Positions 45,397 through 54,047 of a DNA stretch of 64,000 bases are shown here, piece after piece. The DNA comes from Vulcanimicrobiota bacterium. Its GTDB lineage: Bacteria > Vulcanimicrobiota > Xenobia > Xenobiales > JADMJV01. Location: assembly GCA_017307785.1 (NCBI GenBank), contig JAFKGI010000042.1, forward strand, positions 1 to 64,000. Reading direction: 5' to 3'. A program made the position numbers and the translations under genes. Under the pieces are notes generated by a model. It saw only the letters and a list, made by a program, of their open reading frames with translations. It did no database searches and was not told the DNA's origin. How positions within the stretch are numbered: position 1 is the first letter of the stretch; each line of letters starts with the position of its first letter.

Positions 45397-45744
45397 TTGT
45401 CGGCTGGGCGGTGGGGGGCTTAGTTGTCGGCTGGGCGGTAAGTTTTACCGCGGGTTGGCGGTGGGGGGCTTAGTTGTCGGCTGGGCGGTAAGAGTTACCG
45501 CGGACTGGCAAGATTTGGCGGTGGGGGCTGGCTGTCAGCTGGGCGGTAAGTTTACCTGGGACTGGCAAGATTTGGCGGTGGGGGGCTTAGTTGTCGGCCT
45601 GGTGGTAAGTTTTACCGGGGACTGGCAAGATTTGGCGGTGGGGGGCTTAGTTGTCGGCTGGGCGGTAAGTTTTACCGGGGACTGGTAAGTTTTGGCGGTG
45701 GGGGCTTAGTTGTCGGCTGGGCGGTAAGTTTTACCGGAGGGGGC
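45397..45744. repeat. repeat family A, array 2: about seven 50-60 bp units
   Basis: Degenerate copies of the family A unit with core GGCGGTAAGTTTTACCG and ACTGGCAAG; consensus TTGTCGGCTGG starts at about 45397, 45424, 45474, 45532, 45591, 45651 and 45710. The first two units are shortened, the rest are 58-60 bases apart. The array fills the whole gap between the stop codons of the convergent tolC-like and matrixin-like genes, and the repeat's CTTAGT motif supplies both stop regions. Confidence 0.93.
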
Positions 45745-46413
45745 TTAGTCGCGGGGGCCGCGGATGGGGGTGTAGTACTCCTGGGCGTAGAGCCAGCGCA
45801 GGGCTTCGAAGTCGCGTTGGCTGAGGCGGACGTCGCCGGGGCTGAGGCGTTGGGTGGGGGTTTTGTAGTACATGAGGTCGCCGGGCTGTTGGGATTCGCC
45901 CAGGCCGAGGACGTGGCCGAGTTCGTGGGAGAGAATCTGCACCATGTTGCCTTCGGGGACGCGGAAGGCGCCGTCCAGCGAGATGCCCAGCACGCGGGCT
46001 ACGTCCAGGCCGGTGGACCACCAGGTGGCGGCGGCTTTGTCGCGCGGGAGTTGGGGGTCGAACCACTTGAGGGTCAGGTCGGGCGGATGATCCTGATCGG
46101 CGGGTAGGAAGAGGTAGGTCATTCCCAGCGGCTGCACGCCTACGTTCCAGGTGAGCATGGCACGGTCGAGGATAGGCCAGTAGCGCTGGTCGCCCACGTT
46201 GATGCGCCAGGGGGTGCGCTCCACGGGAATGTGACAGGGGCGGTTGCCGGTGCGCAGGATTTCGTATCGGTCCGGCGGTGGGGGCACGTCGCGGGGGACG
46301 GTGAAGACCCAGTTGGCATGTTCGCGGGCCGTGATGGGGAGTTTCCAGGCGTGGGGTTCGGGACGAGCCACGGCCAGGGGGGGGAGGAGCAGAGCCAGCA
46401 ACAGCCTTTTCAC
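45745..46413 (-). CDS. exported matrixin-like metalloprotease
   Basis: 222 residues from GTG; the longer open frame upstream is shadow of the HtrA gene. Signal peptide at 1-16. The zinc motif HELGHVLGLGES (His163, Glu164, His167) matches metzincins except that the third ligand is Glu173 where His is normal. The Met-turn follows as DLMYY (Met181). Metzincins with Asp at the third position exist (snapalysin), so a Glu is plausible but unusual. It should degrade proteins outside the cytoplasm. It is divergent from the HtrA protease gene with only 39 bases between starts. Confidence 0.78.
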   Translation of the reverse strand: MKRLLLALLLPPLAVARPEPHAWKLPITAREHANWVFTVPRDVPPPPDRYEILRTGNRPCHIPVERTPWRINVGDQRYWPILDRAMLTWNVGVQPLGMTYLFLPADQDHPPDLTLKWFDPQLPRDKAAATWWSTGLDVARVLGISLDGAFRVPEGNMVQILSHELGHVLGLGESQQPGDLMYYKTPTQRLSPGDVRLSQRDFEALRWLYAQEYYTPIRGPRD

Positions 46414-46452
46414 AGGGGAAGGGTTTGCACCGGGGCTGCGAAGTCCTGGGCT

Positions 46453-47763
46453 ATGAAGAAAACCTTGCTTGCCCTGTTGTTGACTTTGCCCGCCCTGGGG
46501 CAGACGCCCGATTTCTTGCTGCAGACGCAGCGTTTGATCACCAGCGTGAGCGACCGGGTGAAACCTACGGTAGTGCACATCGAGTCCTGGTCGCGACGGG
46601 CGGGTACGCGGGTGAAGGCGCTGGGTTCCGGTGTGGTGGTCACGGCCGAAGGCAAGATCGTAACCAACTACCACGTGATCGACAAGGCAGACCAGGTGCA
46701 GGTGGTGCTGGATGACCGCTCTCGTTACGATGCGGTGATTTTGCAGCGTGACAAGCTGACCGATCTGGCCGTGCTGCAGATTCAGGCTCCGCATCCTCTG
46801 CCGTTCGCGACTTTGGCGGACTCGGAAAAGGTGCAGGTGGGGCAGTGGGTGCTGGCAGTTGGCAATCCTTATGGTTTGGACCGAACCGTTTCTTTTGGGA
46901 TTATCAGCGGCAAGGGTCGCTACATTCCGGGCAGCGAGCAGGGTCTGACGCCTTTGAACGACTTTCTGCAGACGGACGCCAACATCGACTCGGGGAGTTC
47001 GGGCGGGCCGCTGGTGGATCTGCAGGGTCAGGTGGTGGGCATCAATTCCTCCGGGATCGGCCGGGGGATCGGGTTCACCATTCCGGCCAAGGTGGTCAAG
47101 GAAGTGATGCAGGGCAAGGTGCAGCAGGGTCAGCTGGAGCGCGGTTGGTTGGGACTGTATACCCAGCCGTTCACCCGCTCGCTGGCCGCTTATCGCGGCA
47201 TGACCAATGTGCGCGGGTTGCTGGTGTCGGACTTTGCTTCGGGTTCGCCGGCGGCGAAGTCGGGGCTGTTGGTGGGGGACGTCATCACCGAGATCGACGG
47301 CAGTCCGGTGGAGGCCGAGGAAGAGGACGAGATCCAGCGCTTTGCTCAGCAGGTTTCGCGTTTGACTCCGGGATCCAAGACTGAGGTAAAGGTGCGACGG
47401 GGCACGGCCACGGTGGTGCTGGCCGTGGAGGTGGGGCTGCAGCCGCATCTGGAGGGGGCTGAGGTGGAGACGCCTTATGGCTTCCGCGTGGCCGAGATTA
47501 CCAACTATCGCCAGCAGCAGTTTCGTTTGACCGAGAAGACCGGGGTGGTGGTGACCGAGGTGCTGGATGGGAGCGCTGCTTCCGAGGCCGGCGTGGAGGA
47601 AGGGGACCTGCTGCTGGAGTGGGAGGACCGGCCGGTGGAGTCGCTGGCCCAGGTGGAGAAGCTGGCCGATGCGCCGGCCAAGCCGAGCCTGCTCTTGCGT
47701 TTCAGGAAGGGGCAATACCGCTACTTCGCTTTGCTGCAGCAGCGGGGACGGAAGAAGACCTGA
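46453..47763 (+). CDS. HtrA/DegP-like serine protease
   Basis: 436 residues from the ATG at 46453; upstream open frame is not supported. Signal peptide at 1-17. Trypsin-like domain with triad His74 (TNYHVI), Asp104 (KLTDLAVL) and Ser183 in SGSSGGPL (GNSGGPL in most relatives). Two PDZ domains follow (about 230-310 and 340-430: GLLVGDVITEIDGSPV and GVEEGDLLLEWEDRPV). It is a periplasmic quality-control protease or chaperone that cleaves misfolded proteins. Its start lies 39 bases from that of the matrixin gene on the other strand. Confidence 0.93.
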   Translation: MKKTLLALLLTLPALGQTPDFLLQTQRLITSVSDRVKPTVVHIESWSRRAGTRVKALGSGVVVTAEGKIVTNYHVIDKADQVQVVLDDRSRYDAVILQRDKLTDLAVLQIQAPHPLPFATLADSEKVQVGQWVLAVGNPYGLDRTVSFGIISGKGRYIPGSEQGLTPLNDFLQTDANIDSGSSGGPLVDLQGQVVGINSSGIGRGIGFTIPAKVVKEVMQGKVQQGQLERGWLGLYTQPFTRSLAAYRGMTNVRGLLVSDFASGSPAAKSGLLVGDVITEIDGSPVEAEEEDEIQRFAQQVSRLTPGSKTEVKVRRGTATVVLAVEVGLQPHLEGAEVETPYGFRVAEITNYRQQQFRLTEKTGVVVTEVLDGSAASEAGVEEGDLLLEWEDRPVESLAQVEKLADAPAKPSLLLRFRKGQYRYFALLQQRGRKKT

Positions 47764-48064
47764 TTCGGGGCTTGTTCGGCTTGGGAGCTGAACTTGTTCT
47801 GCGCCTGGTCTGAACGCGGGATTTCCTTTTGGATGGGCGGCGGGGTTGGGTGAGCAGCAGGGCCATGGTGGCGGCCAGGGTTTCTTCCAGGTCGAGCGGT
47901 TGGCCGTCGATTTGTAGGGGGTCGAGGCGGACCAGGCCGCGGCGGGCTTTCAGGGGGAGGCCGCAACGAGCGAGCAGGTCGAGGTCGTTGAGGTTCTCCA
48001 CCGGGTGGCCGGGGGAGTCCAGCAGTTGGGCGGTGAGTTGGAGGAGGCGTTGGGGTTTGTTCAT
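47702..48064 (-). CDS. hypothetical protein with basic C-terminal tail
   Basis: 120 residues. The first 75 look like a folded soluble domain (QRLLQLTAQLLDSPGHPVENLNDLDLLA then LDLEETLAATMALLL); the rest is a low-complexity Arg/Ser/Pro-rich basic tail. It overlaps the convergent HtrA gene's 3' end by 62 bases, so the tail could partly be read through shared sequence. No ribosome binding site is evident. Confidence 0.45.
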   Translation of the reverse strand: MNKPQRLLQLTAQLLDSPGHPVENLNDLDLLARCGLPLKARRGLVRLDPLQIDGQPLDLEETLAATMALLLTQPRRPSKRKSRVQTRRRTSSAPKPNKPRIRSSSVPAAAAKRSSGIAPS

Positions 48065-48113
48065 GGGCCGAGTCTAGCCGGCCGGGATCGAACAAGTGGT
48101 TAGAGAACTTCGT

Positions 48114-48614
48114 CTAAAGTTCTTGGTTGGGTGAACTTATGGCCGGGCGGCGGACCAGTTTGCCTTTCACCACCTCGATTTTCTGCCAGATGGTTTGCGA
48201 AGGGCGGGCGCCGATCGGGGGGACGAGGATGAGGCGAAGTAGTTTGCCTTTGGACATCGTGACCACGAGGTCGAGTCCTGGCGGTAGGAAAGCGTAGGAT
48301 CCGCCCATGTCGTAAAGGGGGCCGCGGGCGGCCAGGGCTTTGAGGACTTCGTCTTCGGGCATGTTGAAGCGGAGGATGGGTTGATCGTGAAACTCGAGTT
48401 CGGCTCCAGAGATCTGGATCAGCTTGTCATTGCGGGCGTCCACGATGACCAGGTCGGGGTCGGTGTGAAAATCGCGGTCCTGGTTGACGCTCAAGTGAGT
48501 GGCGGCCCTCGGTTTTTTGCTGACGGGGTCGCCCAGGCGCAGTCCGTTGACCGACCAGGGGGGTTCTGCGGCAGCCGCCAAACTCAGGCAGCATAGGAAA
48601 ATCCACTGTTTCAT
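48114..48614 (-). CDS. exported hypothetical protein
   Basis: 166 residues with AAAGGA before the ATG at 48614. Signal peptide (1-16, ending AAAAE). The opening of the mature part (WSVNGLRLGDPVSK) and the PGLDLVVTMSKGKLLRLILVPP segment resemble the C-terminal domain of the HtrA-like protein at 23591-25066, so both may contain copies of the same small beta domain. Function unknown. Confidence 0.6.
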   Translation of the reverse strand: MKQWIFLCCLSLAAAAEPPWSVNGLRLGDPVSKKPRAATHLSVNQDRDFHTDPDLVIVDARNDKLIQISGAELEFHDQPILRFNMPEDEVLKALAARGPLYDMGGSYAFLPPGLDLVVTMSKGKLLRLILVPPIGARPSQTIWQKIEVVKGKLVRRPAISSPNQEL

Positions 48615-48661
48615 ATCTATCCTTTCAGACTTGTTTGAGGCGGACCGTCTAGCCTTGCGGC

Positions 48662-49840
48662 ATGAAGATCAGCAATCTCCCTCAGGCCAACACGGTGCGT
48701 ACTTTGCAGCAGAAGGCGCCCAAGCCCGACGCCCCGCCCGCTTCTGACCAAGTGGAGATCGGCAATTGGGATCCGACCACGCGCTATGCCGGGTTGGCCA
48801 AGAAGCATCCGGACGGACGCGTCGAGATCGACGGGATGCGCTGGGGCCTGGAAGAGGTGGGCGAGAAGAAGAAGGATTGGACGCCGCGCTTTTCGCGCAC
48901 CACTCTGGACCCGAATGCCGTCAAGGACGTGTATATGGCGCGCGCTCCCTTTATGGCTGGCATTCCTATGGCTCATGCTCTGCTGGTCGTAGAATTCGAT
49001 GAAAAACATCCCATGCGCAATGCCAACGGCGACGAGGACAATCGCCTGGTGCTGAGCGTGGAAGCCAAAATGCACGAGGGCGAGCGCTGGGAAGCCATGC
49101 GTGGCTTCAAGGGCGATTTTCCGGTGGTGTTCCAGTTGGGTAGCTTTACCGATGGGGTGCAGCGCGCTTGTCGGCGTCTGGGCACGGGCATTCAGATGTA
49201 TAAGCTGAACCTGGATGACGATCAGAAGAAGCAGTTGCTGCAGAATGCGCTGGACGTGTCGCTGGCCGACCCGGACGCGCCTTACCATACGACGCGTAAC
49301 TCTTGCTACAGCAACGTGATTGACCTGGTCAACAGCGTGGTTCCGCGCGAGCAGCAGATTCCCAAACGGTCGGAATGGTTCGCCTATTTGCTGCAGAAGC
49401 CGACTTCGGCCAACGCCATGTTAATGGGCGCCGCCTTGAAGGATAAGGGGCTGCTGGCCGAGGGCAACAGCCAGTTTATTCACAACGATTTGAAGCTTTA
49501 TCCGGGTTCGCAAACGGAGGCCACGCCTCGCGAGAAGCGGCTGGCGGCCCTGTCGCAGTCGGTTGCCTGGCGGCCCGCCTGTCGAGTCGGAGGTGCGGCT
49601 CTGGGCGGTGGTTTAGGCTACGCGCTGGGCAGCTTGTTGCCGGGCGCGGGGGCGGCCGTGGTCGGCGTGGCCGGTGGTTTGTTGGGCGCGCGTCTGGGTC
49701 GCATTGCCGCCGATGAAGTCAGCGCTTCTTGCAACGTGGATTATTTGTCGCCGGACCAGTGGTATCGTCCGTATCTGGCGGGTGGTTCGCCGGCGCTGCA
49801 GGCGGCCGACGACGCATCGTCGCTGGGTCCGCGGCAGTAG
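48662..49840 (+). CDS. DUF4105-like protein with MKI/proline-rich leader
   Basis: 392 residues. The N terminus (MKISNLPQ, then a proline-rich stretch ending DQVEIG) matches the leader shared with the genes at 8394, 54497 and 54766. The central 150 residues contain YHTTRNSCYSNVIDLVNSVVP, which resembles the conserved Asn-Cys segment of DUF4105-type domains; I am not certain of this family. A Gly/Ala-rich hydrophobic region (about 305-345, GGAALGGGLGYALGS) follows, with GxxxG spacing. Its stop is followed immediately by repeat array A3. Confidence 0.6.
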   Translation: MKISNLPQANTVRTLQQKAPKPDAPPASDQVEIGNWDPTTRYAGLAKKHPDGRVEIDGMRWGLEEVGEKKKDWTPRFSRTTLDPNAVKDVYMARAPFMAGIPMAHALLVVEFDEKHPMRNANGDEDNRLVLSVEAKMHEGERWEAMRGFKGDFPVVFQLGSFTDGVQRACRRLGTGIQMYKLNLDDDQKKQLLQNALDVSLADPDAPYHTTRNSCYSNVIDLVNSVVPREQQIPKRSEWFAYLLQKPTSANAMLMGAALKDKGLLAEGNSQFIHNDLKLYPGSQTEATPREKRLAALSQSVAWRPACRVGGAALGGGLGYALGSLLPGAGAAVVGVAGGLLGARLGRIAADEVSASCNVDYLSPDQWYRPYLAGGSPALQAADDASSLGPRQ

Positions 49841-50307
49841 CCCTTCCTGGTTCCCGGCTGGGGGGTAAGTTTTACCGGGGACTGGCAAGTTTTGGCGGGC
49901 TTGGGCTTAGTTGCCGGCCGGGTGGTAAGTTTTACCGGGGACTGGCAAGATTTGGTGGGCTGGGCTTAGTTGCCGGCTGGGCGGTAAGTTTTACCGGGGA
50001 CTGGCAAGTTTTGGCGGGCTGGGGCTTAGTTGCCGGCTGGGCGGTAAGTTTTTCCGGGGACTGGCAAGTTTTGGCGGGCTGGGGCTTAGTTGCCGGCTGG
50101 GCGGTAAGTTTTACCGGGGACTGGCAAGTTTTGGCGGGCTGGGGCTTAGTTGCCGGCCGGGCGGTAAGTTTTACCGGGGACTGGCAAGTTTTGGCGGGCG
50201 GGGCTTAGTTGCCGGCCGGGCGGTAAGTTTTACCGGGGAGTGGCAAGTTTTGGTGGGCTGGGGCTTAGTTGCCGGCTGGGCGGTAAGTTTTACCGGGGGG
50301 CCGACAA
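49841..50307. repeat. repeat family A, array 3: about eight 59-60 bp units
   Basis: Very regular copies of GGCGGTAAGTTTTACCGGGG, ACTGGCAAGTTTTGG and a GGCTTAGTTGCCGGC linker, with units at about 49852, 49911, 49970, 50030, 50090, 50150, 50209 and 50269. Copies are closer to each other here than in arrays A1 and A2, suggesting recent amplification. It fills the gap between the convergent genes at 48662-49840 (+) and 50308-51135 (-) and ends three bases before the latter's stop codon. Confidence 0.95.
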
Positions 50308-51135
50308 CTAGCTGGGGGCCTGGGGCGTCGCTCCGCGGCGTTCGGCGATGCGCTGCAAGATGCCGCAGATGGTGACGTCCAGTTGGCCGGCCTTGCGGTA
50401 GTCGGCGGGGGCGACGTAGTTGCAGCGGTCGGCCGAGATGAGCTTGTGGATGGTGGTCTGGTTTTTAGCGAATTTCTCAGGGTCGAAGACGGCTACGGCG
50501 TAACCCCCCTGGTAGCGCACCATTTTCATGGCCGGGACGTCGGTTTCTCCGTCGCCGATGAAGATCATGTGTTGAAAGGGCAGTGGACGGGTTTCCGGGC
50601 TGACCCATTCGTTGATGCGGCGATTGTCCCAGGTGGATTCGATGCCTTTGTTGATGCGGAAGAGAAATTGGGTTTTGGTGGTGTAGTTGATGGCCACGGC
50701 CGGCCAGTTGGCGTTGCCTTTTTCGTCATAAAGATAACGCGAGGCGTAGACCTGGCGGAATTCTTTGAAGATGGAGCAGCCTTCGATCATTTCGTGGAGG
50801 CCGGAGCTGATGACGTAGTGGTCGAGTTCCAGGCCTAATTCGTTGGCGAACTGGTTGATGTGCCCGAACCATTCGCTGACGCCTTCGAAGAGCGGCACCT
50901 GAGCGCCGTGTTTTTGCAGGGAATCGCGGGTGATAGGCTGACCCAGTGCGGCCGCTTCTTGCAGCATCAGTCGCATATAGGTGAGCACTTCGTCGGCGTC
51001 GTGTTCCTCGGCGAATTTCTTGGTGGAGGCCCAGAAGTCCGGAACTTCCCGCTTGAGGGCGGGGATGAAGGTGTGTTCTTGCATGTTGCCCCGGGCCAAA
51101 GTGCCATCGAAGTCGTAAATCAGGGCTGCTTTCAT
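50308..51135 (-). CDS. HAD-family hydrolase
   Basis: 275 residues. HAD motif I DFDGT at residues 8-12 (YDFDGTLARG), Ser in motif II (VISSGLHEMIE), and motif IV GDGETDVPAM with the acidic pair. HAD enzymes are phosphatases or related phosphotransferases; the substrate is not evident. The long insert between motifs I and II is a cap domain of about 90 residues. Its start overlaps the stop of the upstream gene by 4 bases, so the two work together or are cotranslated. Confidence 0.88.
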   Translation of the reverse strand: MKAALIYDFDGTLARGNMQEHTFIPALKREVPDFWASTKKFAEEHDADEVLTYMRLMLQEAAALGQPITRDSLQKHGAQVPLFEGVSEWFGHINQFANELGLELDHYVISSGLHEMIEGCSIFKEFRQVYASRYLYDEKGNANWPAVAINYTTKTQFLFRINKGIESTWDNRRINEWVSPETRPLPFQHMIFIGDGETDVPAMKMVRYQGGYAVAVFDPEKFAKNQTTIHKLISADRCNYVAPADYRKAGQLDVTICGILQRIAERRGATPQAPS

Positions 51136-51668
51136 GATGGTAAGTTGGCCTGGATGCGTTGCAGGCTGGGTTGGGTTTTGGGGTTCTGGTGAAATTTGGC
51201 TGCTTCCGGGGAGGCCAGGAAGCGCCGGGCGGCGGCCACGGATTTTTCGAAGTCGTAGGCGGGGTCGAGCCAGATCTGATTGCCGTAGGTGTCCAGGTCG
51301 ACCAGTTCGCTGTCGCGGTTGCTGGTGAAAAAGTCGGGCGGCGCGGTGGTGCGGATGCGCACGATGCGATCGTCGACCACCGTGAAGGTCTGGCTGGCGT
51401 GTAGCATGCGATCGCCATCGTAGCGGATTTCCAGCTGGATATAACCTTCCCCGGTGTCAGGGTCGAATCGTAGTTCCGGAACTTCCACGCCGTCGATAAT
51501 CTCGAACCACCAGGCGTTGTTATAATCGACGAAAAACGGCAGGGGCATTTTGGCCTGGTCGTGGCCGAGTTCGGTCAGGTCGGTCTGCAGAAAGCCGGCG
51601 GGGTCGAATTTTTCGCGAACAAAGTGCTTGTTCTCATACATCTTCTGAAATTCTTGGGCAACGGACAT
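51132..51668 (-). CDS. hypothetical protein coupled to HAD hydrolase
   Basis: 178 residues with AGGAG 7 bases before the ATG. Soluble, with an aromatic-rich middle (NNAWWFEIIDG) and beta-rich segments; no family recognised. The ATGA overlap with the HAD gene and shared strand argue for a two-gene operon. Confidence 0.65.
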   Translation of the reverse strand: MSVAQEFQKMYENKHFVREKFDPAGFLQTDLTELGHDQAKMPLPFFVDYNNAWWFEIIDGVEVPELRFDPDTGEGYIQLEIRYDGDRMLHASQTFTVVDDRIVRIRTTAPPDFFTSNRDSELVDLDTYGNQIWLDPAYDFEKSVAAARRFLASPEAAKFHQNPKTQPSLQRIQANLPS

Positions 51669-51684
51669 TGTCTATCTCCTGATT

Positions 51685-52494
51685 CTAAACGGTGGGTTGG
51701 GATCCGAGGAAGTCGCTCATTTTTTCCATGTCCTTGAGGGGTCCGAAAGAATCGAAGCTTCCCGTTTCGAGGATTTCGCGGGCGGAGCGCATGGCGGCGG
51801 CCCAGGCGACTTTGGCCAGGGCACCGCCCACGCTGACGCGGCGCACGCCCAGGCCGGCCAGTTGCGGAACCGTAAACCCAGGGGACCAGACCAGCACATT
51901 GACGGGTTTGGGGGCGCAGGCGGAGACGACGGCGCGTACCTCGGTTTCGGAGGCCAGTCCGGGGGCGTAAAGGCAGTCGGCGCCGGCTTCGGCGAAGGCC
52001 TGCAGGCGGCGGATGGTCTCGGCCAGGTCGGTCCAGCCGGTGAGCATGCCTTCGCTGCGGGCGATCAGGGTGACTCCGGTGCCCTCCAGGGCCTGGACGG
52101 CGGTGCGAATGCGTTCCGCGGCCTCGTCAAAGTCGTAGAGGCGGTCGCCGGCGTTGTCCTCGATGGAGATTCCGGCCGCGCCGATGTCGGCGCAACGGCG
52201 TATGTTGGCGGCCAGCTCGGCTCCCCCGTGGGCGAAGCCGTTTTCGAAGTCGACGTTGAGGGGAAGTTTGGTGGCTTGCGCCATTTCGGCCGCGTGGCTG
52301 ACGATTTCCTGGAGCGACATCTTGCCGTCCAGGCGCCCTCGGGTGAAGGCAAAGCCGGCACTGGTGGTGGCCAGGGCTTTGAAACCGGCGTGTTCCAGGT
52401 AGCGGGCGGAGCCGATGTCCCAGGGATTGGGGATGACGAAACAGCCGTCCTCGTGGAGCTGGCGAAATTTTTGACGTTTTTCGGTGATGGTCAT
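51685..52494 (-). CDS. isocitrate lyase/PEP mutase superfamily protein
   Basis: 269 residues from the ATG at 52494, with GGGAGG 12 bases upstream. TIM barrel family that cleaves or rearranges C-C or C-P bonds. The opening FRQLHEDGCFVIPNPWDIGSA, NVDFENGFAH, GISIEDNAG and LIARSEGML segments are typical of the PEP mutase-like branch. The catalytic Cys loop of true isocitrate lyases (KKCGH) is absent, so isocitrate lyase activity is unlikely; oxaloacetate decarboxylase or 2-methylisocitrate lyase-like roles are possible. Starts of this gene and the + strand gene at 52568 are divergent. Confidence 0.85.
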   Translation of the reverse strand: MTITEKRQKFRQLHEDGCFVIPNPWDIGSARYLEHAGFKALATTSAGFAFTRGRLDGKMSLQEIVSHAAEMAQATKLPLNVDFENGFAHGGAELAANIRRCADIGAAGISIEDNAGDRLYDFDEAAERIRTAVQALEGTGVTLIARSEGMLTGWTDLAETIRRLQAFAEAGADCLYAPGLASETEVRAVVSACAPKPVNVLVWSPGFTVPQLAGLGVRRVSVGGALAKVAWAAAMRSAREILETGSFDSFGPLKDMEKMSDFLGSQPTV

Positions 52495-52567
52495 GGGCTT
52501 CGCTTCCCTCCCGATGGGTCGGCCCCTTCGTGGCAGGGAAGTTGCTGAGCATACCGGAGTTGTCAGG

Positions 52568-53467
52568 ATGAAAGCAGCAGTTGTTGAGGCCTTTGAGCGG
52601 CCCCCTTTGTATCGCGATTGGCCCGAGCCGGTGGGGGGCACCGTCTTGCAGGTGCGGGCCGCCGCCGTCAGCCAGTTAGTGCGGGCACGCGCGGCCGGTA
52701 AGCACTACAGCGGAGGCCAGCCGCCTTTTATCGCCGGAGTCGACGGAGTGGGCGTGACCCCTGAGGGGCAGCGGGTCTTTTTTACCAGCAACCAGGGGAC
52801 GATGGCGGAACGGGTGGCGGTGGAGCGCTTTGTGCCGATTCCTGACGGGCTGGACGACGTGCGGGCGGCGGCGCTGGCCAATCCGGCCATGTCCTCCTGG
52901 GCGGCGTTGAGGCTGCGGGCTCGCATTCAGCCGGGTGAGACGGTGCTGATCAACGGCTCCACCGGTTCGTCGGGTCAGCTGGCCGTGAAGATTGCCCGCC
53001 ATCTGGGGGCGGGTCGGGTGATCGCCACCGGGCGGAATGTGGGGGTGTTGGAGGCGTTGGGAGCGGATGTGGTGATTCCTCTGGATGGTGAGGCGGCTGC
53101 GGCTTTCCGGCGAGAGATCTCTCGGGGCGTAGATATTGTGCTTGACTATCTTTGGGGGGAGTCGGCACTGCAGATTCTGGAGGCCATTGCTCAGGATACT
53201 CCGCGGCTGCGCTTCGTGCAGATCGGGTCGATCAGCGGCCCGACCATTCCCATGCCGGCTCATCCGCTGCGTAGTTCTGGGCTGGAGTTGCTGGGCAGCG
53301 GGCTGGGCAGCAACTCGCCCCGGCAGTTGCTGGAGGTGATTGGAGAGTTGCTGCAGGAGGCCGAGTCGGCGAATTTAACCGTGGAAACGGAAACGGCTCC
53401 GCTTTCTGAGGTGGAGAGCGCCTGGGGGCGCGATAACGGGGGGCGGAGATTGGTGTTGATTCCTTGA
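52568..53467 (+). CDS. zinc-type alcohol dehydrogenase/quinone oxidoreductase (MDR) family protein
   Basis: 299 residues from the ATG at 52568 with GGAG 8 bases upstream. Medium-chain dehydrogenase fold: GroES-like N half and Rossmann half with VLINGSTGSSGQLAVKIARHLGA, then GADVVIPLDGE. The catalytic zinc ligands and the usual N-terminal GHE motif are missing, as in quinone oxidoreductase-type members that need no zinc. It uses NADPH on an unknown substrate. Confidence 0.85.
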   Translation: MKAAVVEAFERPPLYRDWPEPVGGTVLQVRAAAVSQLVRARAAGKHYSGGQPPFIAGVDGVGVTPEGQRVFFTSNQGTMAERVAVERFVPIPDGLDDVRAAALANPAMSSWAALRLRARIQPGETVLINGSTGSSGQLAVKIARHLGAGRVIATGRNVGVLEALGADVVIPLDGEAAAAFRREISRGVDIVLDYLWGESALQILEAIAQDTPRLRFVQIGSISGPTIPMPAHPLRSSGLELLGSGLGSNSPRQLLEVIGELLQEAESANLTVETETAPLSEVESAWGRDNGGRRLVLIP

Positions 53468-54006
53468 GCTTGATCATCGTTGGAGAGAAAGGTCCGTATC
53501 GTTTAGGGGGTTTGCCTTTGGCGCCGGCTGGGACCGAGTGGCCCGTTTGTGCGAATTGTGATGGGGCGATGCAGTTTATTGCCCAGCTGGATCTGGGTGA
53601 GCGCTCGCTGCTGGTGTTTATGTGCCAGAATGACCCGGGCCTTTGCGACGAGTGGGCGGCGACCGGGGGAGGCAATCGGGCTTTGTTGGTGGCACGTCGG
53701 GGTCTGGTCGAGATGGCCGCTCCTTCAAGCGGCGTGACCACTCTGGGGGCGGAGTTTTATGGCCAGTTGGCGGAGACCGCTCCGGAGGGGACTCGCCGGG
53801 TGGTGTTGGGGATTTGGGGCGGGGAGCCCGACTGGTTGCAGGGTGATGATACGCCGCGCTGCCCCGGCTGTGAGCAGGAGATGAGCTTTGTGGCTCAACT
53901 GGAGGAAGGTCCTGATCATCGCTACTCGGCCAACTTCGGCGGCGGTTGTGGCTACGCTTTTGCGTGTGATGGTTGCGAGCAGGCCTTGTTTCTCTGGCAG
54001 CAGTAG
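53464..54006 (+). CDS. YwqG/DUF1963-like protein
   Basis: 180 residues from TTG overlapping the previous stop (TTGA). The paired halves contain related motifs: CANCDGAMQFIAQLDL and CPGCEQEMSFVAQLEE, each with Cys-x2-Cys, followed by NFGGGCGYAFACDGCEQALFLWQ. This matches the DUF1963/YwqG fold, whose function is poorly known. The zinc-like Cys pairs are conserved here. It is cotranscribed with the oxidoreductase and ended by the terminator at 54018-54045. Confidence 0.7.
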   Translation: MSLIIVGEKGPYRLGGLPLAPAGTEWPVCANCDGAMQFIAQLDLGERSLLVFMCQNDPGLCDEWAATGGGNRALLVARRGLVEMAAPSSGVTTLGAEFYGQLAETAPEGTRRVVLGIWGGEPDWLQGDDTPRCPGCEQEMSFVAQLEEGPDHRYSANFGGGCGYAFACDGCEQALFLWQQ

Positions 54007-54017
54007 GTCCGATAAAC

Positions 54018-54045
54018 GCAAAAAGGCCCCGTCGGGGCCTTTTCG
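54018..54045. terminator. bidirectional rho-independent terminator
   Basis: Stem AAAAGGCCCC / GGGGCCTTTT with a 2-base loop, flanked by A and T runs. It lies between the DUF1963-like gene (+) and the gene at 54048-54356 (-), serving both. Confidence 0.9.
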
Positions 54046-54047
54046 CT

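Noticed and set aside
45745..47715. 656-codon minus open frame including the matrixin-like gene
   Set aside because: The first two thirds are the antisense of the HtrA protease gene; the true start is at 46413, where a signal peptide begins.
32136..50307. CRISPR arrays
   Set aside because: Units are imperfect, contiguous 59-60 base copies without unique spacers of constant size, and no cas gene is in the window.
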